NCBI GenBank assembly: GCA_002082585.1
Contig: CP020563.1
Span: 186,001-250,000 of the forward strand
Origin: Kitasatospora albolonga
Lineage (GTDB): Bacteria; Actinomycetota; Actinomycetes; Streptomycetales; Streptomycetaceae
Direction: 5' to 3'
Length of the DNA: 64,000 nt
The notes beneath the pieces are model-generated. The model had not been told where the DNA came from. It searched no databases and saw only the letters and a list, made by a program, of their open reading frames with translations. The stretch's first letter is position 1. Every line of letters begins with the position of its first letter. This document shows positions 60,083-64,000 of the stretch, in pieces. A program made the position numbers and the translations under genes.

Positions 60083-60113
60083 ACCGCGCCCCGACGGGGG
60101 GGCGGGGCGCGGT
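60083..60113. terminator. Hairpin between DeoR regulator and transport operon
   Basis: Eleven-base arms ACCGCGCCCCG (60083-60093) and CGGGGCGCGGT (60103-60113). The minus strand around it (60020-60130) is strikingly C-rich and G-poor, as seen at Rho-dependent ends. Confidence 0.7.
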
Positions 60114-60167
60114 GGTTAAGGGGGGGGGTGCGCGGCCGGTACGGGAGCGGGGGCGCGGGAGGTCGGG

Positions 60168-60929
60168 TCAGACGCGGATGACCTGGGGGCCCAGGAGGGA
60201 GTAGCGCTGGGCCTCGGCGGAGGAGAGCCCGGCGTCGGTGACGATCGCTTCGAAGTCGCCGACACCGGCGAACCGGCAGAAGCTGACCGCGCCGAACTTG
60301 GAGTGGATGCCGACGAACACGCGGCGCCGGGAGCTCCGCATGGCCTGGGCCTTGACCTCGCTGACGGCCGGGTCGGGGGTGGTGAGGCCGTACTCGCGGG
60401 AGATGCCGTTGGCACCGACGTACGCCAGGTCGATGACGAAGCCCGCGAGCATCTTGGAGGCCCAGTGGTCGACGGTGGCCATCGTGGAGCCGCGCACCCG
60501 GCCGCCGAGGAGCAGCACCGAGAGCTTCTCGGCGTCCGCGAGGACGGTGGCGACGGCCAGGGACGCGGTGACCACGGTCAGCGGCCGGTCCCGGGGCAGC
60601 GCCTCGGCGACGAGCTGGGGGGTGAAGCCCTCGTCGACGAAGACGGTCTCGGCGTCGCCGAGGAGGTCGGCGGCGGCCGCCGCGATCCGGGACTTCTGCG
60701 GGACGTTGCGGGTGGTGCGGACCGCGAGCGTGGTCTCGAACCCCGCCGACTCGACCGGGTAGGCGCCACCGTGGGTGCGGCGGACGAGACCGTGCTCCTC
60801 CAGTACGTGGAGATCGCGGCGCACGGTCTCCTTGGCCACCTCGAACAGCGCGGCGAGGGCGTTCACCTCGACCGCTCCGTCCCGGCGGGCGGTGTCGAGA
60901 ATTCCCCTGCGGCGTTCGTCGGTGTCCAC
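60168..60929 (-). CDS. DeoR/GlpR family regulator
   Basis: A 253-residue repressor with an N-terminal DeoR helix-turn-helix ([58 protein letters not shown]) and a C-terminal sugar-phosphate sensor domain ([60 protein letters not shown]). GTG 60929 is chosen because AGGGA lies eight bases upstream; ATG 60938 sits against that site. It lies upstream of the polyol transport operon on the same strand and is its likely regulator, probably responding to a phosphorylated sugar. Confidence 0.9.
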   Translation of the reverse strand: MDTDERRRGILDTARRDGAVEVNALAALFEVAKETVRRDLHVLEEHGLVRRTHGGAYPVESAGFETTLAVRTTRNVPQKSRIAAAAADLLGDAETVFVDEGFTPQLVAEALPRDRPLTVVTASLAVATVLADAEKLSVLLLGGRVRGSTMATVDHWASKMLAGFVIDLAYVGANGISREYGLTTPDPAVSEVKAQAMRSSRRRVFVGIHSKFGAVSFCRFAGVGDFEAIVTDAGLSSAEAQRYSLLGPQVIRV

Positions 60930-61168
60930 GACACACATCCCTGGTTGTTGCGGTGGCACTGTTCGGGCGGCGGCCGGTCCGTTCGGGCCGCTGTGTCGTT
61001 TGTACAAGCAGGGCCGACCGGTCGACCAGGCTCTCCGCGGGGTTCCCTCTGCCCGTTCGTGCCCGTTTCCCCCGACGGAAAACCGCTGGTCACCGCCGTA
61101 CCGGTGGGCTTTCCGGGCGCTCCCCCCGCCCGCTCGGCAGGGGTATGGCGCCCGTTTCGCGCCCGATC

Positions 61169-61192
61169 GGGGGAACGGGTGCCCGTTCCCCC
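61169..61192. terminator. Terminator of the radical-SAM gene
   Basis: GGGGGAACGGG and CCCGTTCCCCC form a compact hairpin 14 bases beyond the stop of the minus-strand radical-SAM gene. The remainder of 60930-61168 is regulator upstream sequence with no gene. Confidence 0.75.
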
Positions 61193-61205
61193 GAGGCCCA
61201 GGGCC

Positions 61206-62546
61206 TCAGACGGCGGGCTCGGGCTCCTCCAGTCCTTCGAGGCTGTCCATGAAGGAGCTGACCGAGAACACGGCGCGGCCGGGTCCCGCGGGGCCGTAGC
61301 CGGGCGGGGAGTTGAGGCCGAACTCCTCCAGCGTCGCCCGGTACGCCTGGAGCAGGCGGATGTGGTACTCCAGGGGCGCACCGAGCGGGTTCGCCTTGCC
61401 GAGCGGGGTGGTGGGCTCCGGGCACCAGGTCGTGAAGCGCGGCACGACCCCGTTCGCCATGAAGAACCGCAGCCCCTCGGTGGTCGAGTCGATGGCCTCG
61501 CTGACCTTGGTGAAGCCGAAGGGCTCCGCCATCTCGATGCCCGCGACGAAGTTGGGGATGACGTTGCGCGGCCCGAACACCTCGGCGGACTCCAGGATGC
61601 GGCGGTGCCACTCGTCCCGGCCGACGTACCGCTCCTTGCCCGGGCAGTGCAGCTGGAACAGCCGCCGGTCCCACACCTCGAAGTTGGGGTGGTAGATGCG
61701 GATGCCGTAGTCGTGGAAGCGCTGCACGTCCTCGCGGGGCAGCGCCTGGGCGACCACCTTGCCGGTCCAACGGCCGGGGAAGCGCTCCTCGATGGCCTTG
61801 GCGTAGTGCCCGTAGAAGTCGGCCTCGTCGCGTCCGGCGACCTGGGAGGTGATCGAGCCGCCGGTCAGGGTGTAGGCGCGGGAGACGCCCGCGGTGTCGT
61901 ACCGGTCGATGATCTCCAGGGCCTCCAGCACTTCTTCCACCGGCTTGACCCCGGTGTAGGGGCGGCCGGCCGCCTTGTGCTGGCGCCAGTTGTGGTTGAT
62001 GTCGCAGAACTGGCACTCCTCCTTGGCGCCGAAGTACTGGCACACCCGGAAGACCGTCAGATAGATGAGGTAGCCCCACTGGATGGTCGGGGCGACCTCC
62101 ATCACGGACTTCCCGTTGGAGAGCTGGTGGCGGTAGTACTCCGGCATCGGCGGCAGCCCGACGTCCGCGATCCGCGCCCCGTCCAGGTAGAGGCCGAGCG
62201 TCCCGTCCTCGCCGCCCCGCACGACGTACGGGGAGTCGGGGTTGACCCGCACCGACACGACGGTGCGGCGCAGCCCGTAGGGGCCGCCGGTCAGCACGAC
62301 CTCCTCGGGCGGCCGGTTGAGCGCGGCGGCGCCGAGCTCGGGCAGCGTGCGGTGGTCGAAGGAGAAGATGAAGTACGACTTCGGCTTCACGTCACCCGTG
62401 GCGCCGCCGACCGATCCGCTGAGCGCGGACTCGTCGAAGGCCATGCCGCCGCGCAGCAGGTCTTCCTTGATGACGGCTTCCCGGGGCACCTCGGGGAAAC
62501 GCCCCATCAGGTCCTCGACCAGTGCCGTACGACTGCTGCTCGGCAT
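61206..62546 (-). CDS. Radical-SAM protein with CX8CX2C cluster motif
   Basis: A 446-residue protein with the features of a radical S-adenosylmethionine enzyme: an N-terminal about 150-residue extension, then a barrel starting [19 protein letters not shown], with the presumed 4Fe-4S cysteines at 169, 178 and 181 ([13 protein letters not shown]). The glycine segment [10 protein letters not shown] corresponds to the SAM-binding GGE-like strand. Spacing of the cysteines is CX8CX2C rather than the usual CX3CX2C. Later segments [17 protein letters not shown] and GNVIPN-like [12 protein letters not shown] fit the barrel. The reaction is unknown, and no partner gene is adjacent. ATG 62546 is used. 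The family seems housekeeping-like, as it stands alone. Confidence 0.82.
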   Translation of the reverse strand: MPSSSRTALVEDLMGRFPEVPREAVIKEDLLRGGMAFDESALSGSVGGATGDVKPKSYFIFSFDHRTLPELGAAALNRPPEEVVLTGGPYGLRRTVVSVRVNPDSPYVVRGGEDGTLGLYLDGARIADVGLPPMPEYYRHQLSNGKSVMEVAPTIQWGYLIYLTVFRVCQYFGAKEECQFCDINHNWRQHKAAGRPYTGVKPVEEVLEALEIIDRYDTAGVSRAYTLTGGSITSQVAGRDEADFYGHYAKAIEERFPGRWTGKVVAQALPREDVQRFHDYGIRIYHPNFEVWDRRLFQLHCPGKERYVGRDEWHRRILESAEVFGPRNVIPNFVAGIEMAEPFGFTKVSEAIDSTTEGLRFFMANGVVPRFTTWCPEPTTPLGKANPLGAPLEYHIRLLQAYRATLEEFGLNSPPGYGPAGPGRAVFSVSSFMDSLEGLEEPEPAV

Positions 62547-62753
62547 GTACGCGAACCTCCGTTGTCACCCCACCCGCGACTGCGCACGCACGGGTGGGCA
62601 GGTCTGTCCAGTCAGGTTCGCAAGCCTACGCCAACGCCTTCGGCCACCCGCACTGACCAGCGGGAAACGGATTCCGGGGGTGGTCCGGCGCCCTGCCTGG
62701 GACAATGCGAGCAGGGCGGGGGCGAGAAGTCGACCGACCACCTGGGGCCGCAC

Positions 62754-63449
62754 ATGTCCGGCACACCGACCGCAGCGTCCGGGGCGCCGATCCGGGTCTT
62801 CCTGCTGGACGACCACGAGGTCGTACGCCGTGGGCTGCACGACCTCCTGGGGGCCGAGCCCGGCCTGGAGGTCGTCGGGGAGGCGGCCACGGCCGCCCAG
62901 GCGCTGGCCCGGGGCCCCGCGCTGCGGCCCGATGTCGCGGTGCTCGATGTCCGGCTGCCCGACGGGGACGGCATCACGGTCTGCCGGGAGCTGCGCTCGC
63001 GGATGCCGGGGCTGGCCTGTCTGATGCTGACGTCCTTCGACGACGAGGACGCCCTGCTCGACGCGATCATGGCGGGGGCGGCCGGGTACGTACTGAAGCA
63101 GATCAACGGCTCGGACCTGGTGTCGGCCGTACGGACCGTGGCGACGGGCCAGTCGATGCTCGACCCCGCGACCACGGCCCGGCTGATGCGCACCCTGCGC
63201 ACACCCGAGCCCGCCGGGCCGGTGGAGGACGAGAGGCTGTCGGTCCTCTCCGAGCGGGAGCGTTCGGTGCTCGACCTCATCGGCGAGGGCCTGACCAACC
63301 GGCAGATCGCCGAGCGGCTCTACCTCTCCGAGAAGACCGTCAAGAACCACATCTCCCGGCTGCTCGGGAAGCTGGGGGTGGAGCGCCGGGTGCAGGCGGC
63401 CGTCATCGCGACGGAGGTACGGGAGCACGGGCAGCAGCAGGGGAAGTGA
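62754..63449 (+). CDS. LuxR/NarL-type response regulator (DevR-like)
   Basis: A 231-residue two-component regulator. The receiver domain (13-130) has the acidic pocket LLDDHE, the phosphoacceptor Asp65 ([11 protein letters not shown]), the Thr/Ser switch (LMLTSFDDE) and Lys in [12 protein letters not shown]. The LuxR HTH covers about 163-220 ([53 protein letters not shown]). It resembles DevR/DosR. It is convergent with a histidine kinase gene that leaves the window, the likely partner. ATG 62754 has GGGG upstream. Confidence 0.93.
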   Translation: MSGTPTAASGAPIRVFLLDDHEVVRRGLHDLLGAEPGLEVVGEAATAAQALARGPALRPDVAVLDVRLPDGDGITVCRELRSRMPGLACLMLTSFDDEDALLDAIMAGAAGYVLKQINGSDLVSAVRTVATGQSMLDPATTARLMRTLRTPEPAGPVEDERLSVLSERERSVLDLIGEGLTNRQIAERLYLSEKTVKNHISRLLGKLGVERRVQAAVIATEVREHGQQQGK

Positions 63450-63471
63450 GCGCCGGGGCGGGGCGGAAGGG

Positions 63472-63623
63472 CCGTACACCGTCGGAGTGAGGGCGCCTTC
63501 CGGGCGGGAGTCCGTACGCCGTCGGCAGGCGGAAGCCGTACGTCGCCGGGGGCCGTACCCCGCTGGGAAGCCGTACGCCGCCGGCAGGCCGTACGCCGTT
63601 GGAGTGAGGGCGCGGGACCGTAC
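63472..63623. repeat. Cluster of CCGTAC(G/A)CCG repeats
   Basis: CCGTAC occurs seven times in 152 bases (63472, 63512, 63536, 63553, 63571, 63589, 63618), most followed by G(C/T)CG. A longer unit, CCGTACRCCGTYGGAGTGAG then GGCGC, occurs at both ends (63472 and 63589). It fills the gap between the convergent regulator and kinase genes. Confidence 0.75.
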
Positions 63624-63624
63624 G

Positions 63625-64000
63625 TCACGCGCATCCGTGCCCCGCGGGCAGCGGGACCCGCCACTCCAGCACGGTGCCGCTTCCCGGGGCCGGGCGGGCG
63701 CCCACGGTGAGGGTGCCGCCGAGCCGCTCGGCCCGTTCGGCCAGGTTCCGCAGGCCGCTGCCCCGGGCACCCTCGGGGAGGCCGACGCCGTCGTCGGCCG
63801 CGGTGACCGTCAGGAAGCCGTCGTCGGCGACCACCGACACCTCCGCCTCCTCCGCCTCCGCGTGCCGGGTGATGTTGCTGAGGGCCTCCACGACCACCGC
63901 GATCACCTGGTCGGCCACGTCCTGGGGCACGTCCGTGTCGATGAGCCCCTCCATCCGCAGGGCGGGCGGGAACCCGAGGGCGGAGGCGGCCGTGTCCACC
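63625..64000 (-). CDS. Sensor histidine kinase, C-terminal part (DevS/NarX-like), runs off window
   Basis: The visible 124 or more codons are the ATPase end of a HisKA_3/HATPase_c kinase: IAVVVEALSNITRHAEAEEAEVSV (N box), TAADDGVGLPEGARGSGLRNLAERAERLGGTL (G1 and G2 boxes) and GSGTVLEWRVPL. The N-terminal sensory and dimerisation domains lie beyond position 64000. It is convergent with the DevR-like regulator at 62754-63449 and probably phosphorylates it. Confidence 0.9.
   Translation of the reverse strand, partial: VDTAASALGFPPALRMEGLIDTDVPQDVADQVIAVVVEALSNITRHAEAEEAEVSVVADDGFLTVTAADDGVGLPEGARGSGLRNLAERAERLGGTLTVGARPAPGSGTVLEWRVPLPAGHGCA

Noticed and set aside
60303..62753. A long upstream extension in frame with the response regulator
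   Set aside because: It runs antisense through the DeoR and radical-SAM genes. The receiver domain begins just after ATG 62754, which is the natural start.
63472..63623. CCGTAC repeats as a CRISPR array
   Set aside because: Repeat units are short and unevenly spaced (17 to 40 bases), without constant-length spacers or nearby cas genes.

Overview
The window reads as Streptomyces chromosome. GC is very high with G/C third codon positions throughout, GTG starts are common, many genes are coupled by 4-base ATGA/GTGA overlaps, DmdR1/IdeR-type iron boxes are present, and there are several long two-component, glucanase, chitinase and ABC-transport genes of streptomycete type. The left third closely matches the known griseobactin (catechol-peptide siderophore) locus of the S. 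griseus group, so a member of that clade is the best guess.

Positions 1-20.9 kb: a complete catecholate siderophore locus. It holds ferric-siderophore uptake (ATPase, lipoprotein receptor, fused double permease), a trilactone-type esterase, an M20 amidohydrolase, a two-module NRPS (Arg-like then Thr code, thioesterase), an MbtH protein, an MFS exporter, and a dhbA-C-E-B operon ending in a free-standing aryl carrier protein. Four iron boxes sit in the three divergent promoter regions, so synthesis, export, uptake and release should all be switched on together under iron limitation. A fifth, weaker box lies far downstream at 50.2 kb, in front of a fused IrtAB-like ABC protein that is followed by an AraC regulator.

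Positions 21-31.3 kb: a short Rho paralogue behind a pyrimidine-rich leader, phosphoglucomutase, a GH18 chitinase with DasR-like operator elements, and the glyoxylate bypass (aceA, aceB, plus a 3-hydroxyacyl-CoA dehydrogenase overlapping aceB) divergent from a ScfR/RamB-type regulator.

Positions 31.3-40.8 kb: the most interesting region. Two divergent cobalamin riboswitches face away from each other. One controls a secreted protein with the domain order of animal intrinsic factor/transcobalamin (prenyltransferase-like alpha barrel plus DUF4430-like domain). The other controls a five-gene operon encoding a sortase-anchored barrel protein, a membrane-anchored protein sharing its N-terminal domain, and an ECF transporter (T, fused A-A', S). 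Together they look like a vitamin B12 scavenging relay: secreted binder, wall-anchored binder, membrane-anchored binder, ECF importer.

Positions 40.8-50 kb: small membrane/hypothetical genes, a TetR gene with a perfect palindromic operator, a DUF3048 lipoprotein, and a divergent pair of beta-1,3-glucanases (GH16 and GH55, each with discoidin/CBM32-like modules) preceded by GAGAGCGCTC-type palindromes. A second TetR gene and a small secreted protein follow.

Positions 55-64 kb: a small secreted peptidoglycan-binding-like protein; a polyol-type ABC operon (DeoR regulator, binding protein, two permeases, zinc dehydrogenase, no ATPase); a radical-SAM protein with unusual cysteine spacing; and a NarL/DevR-type response regulator convergent with a histidine kinase that runs off the right edge. 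No tRNA, rRNA, CRISPR array or intact transposase was seen.
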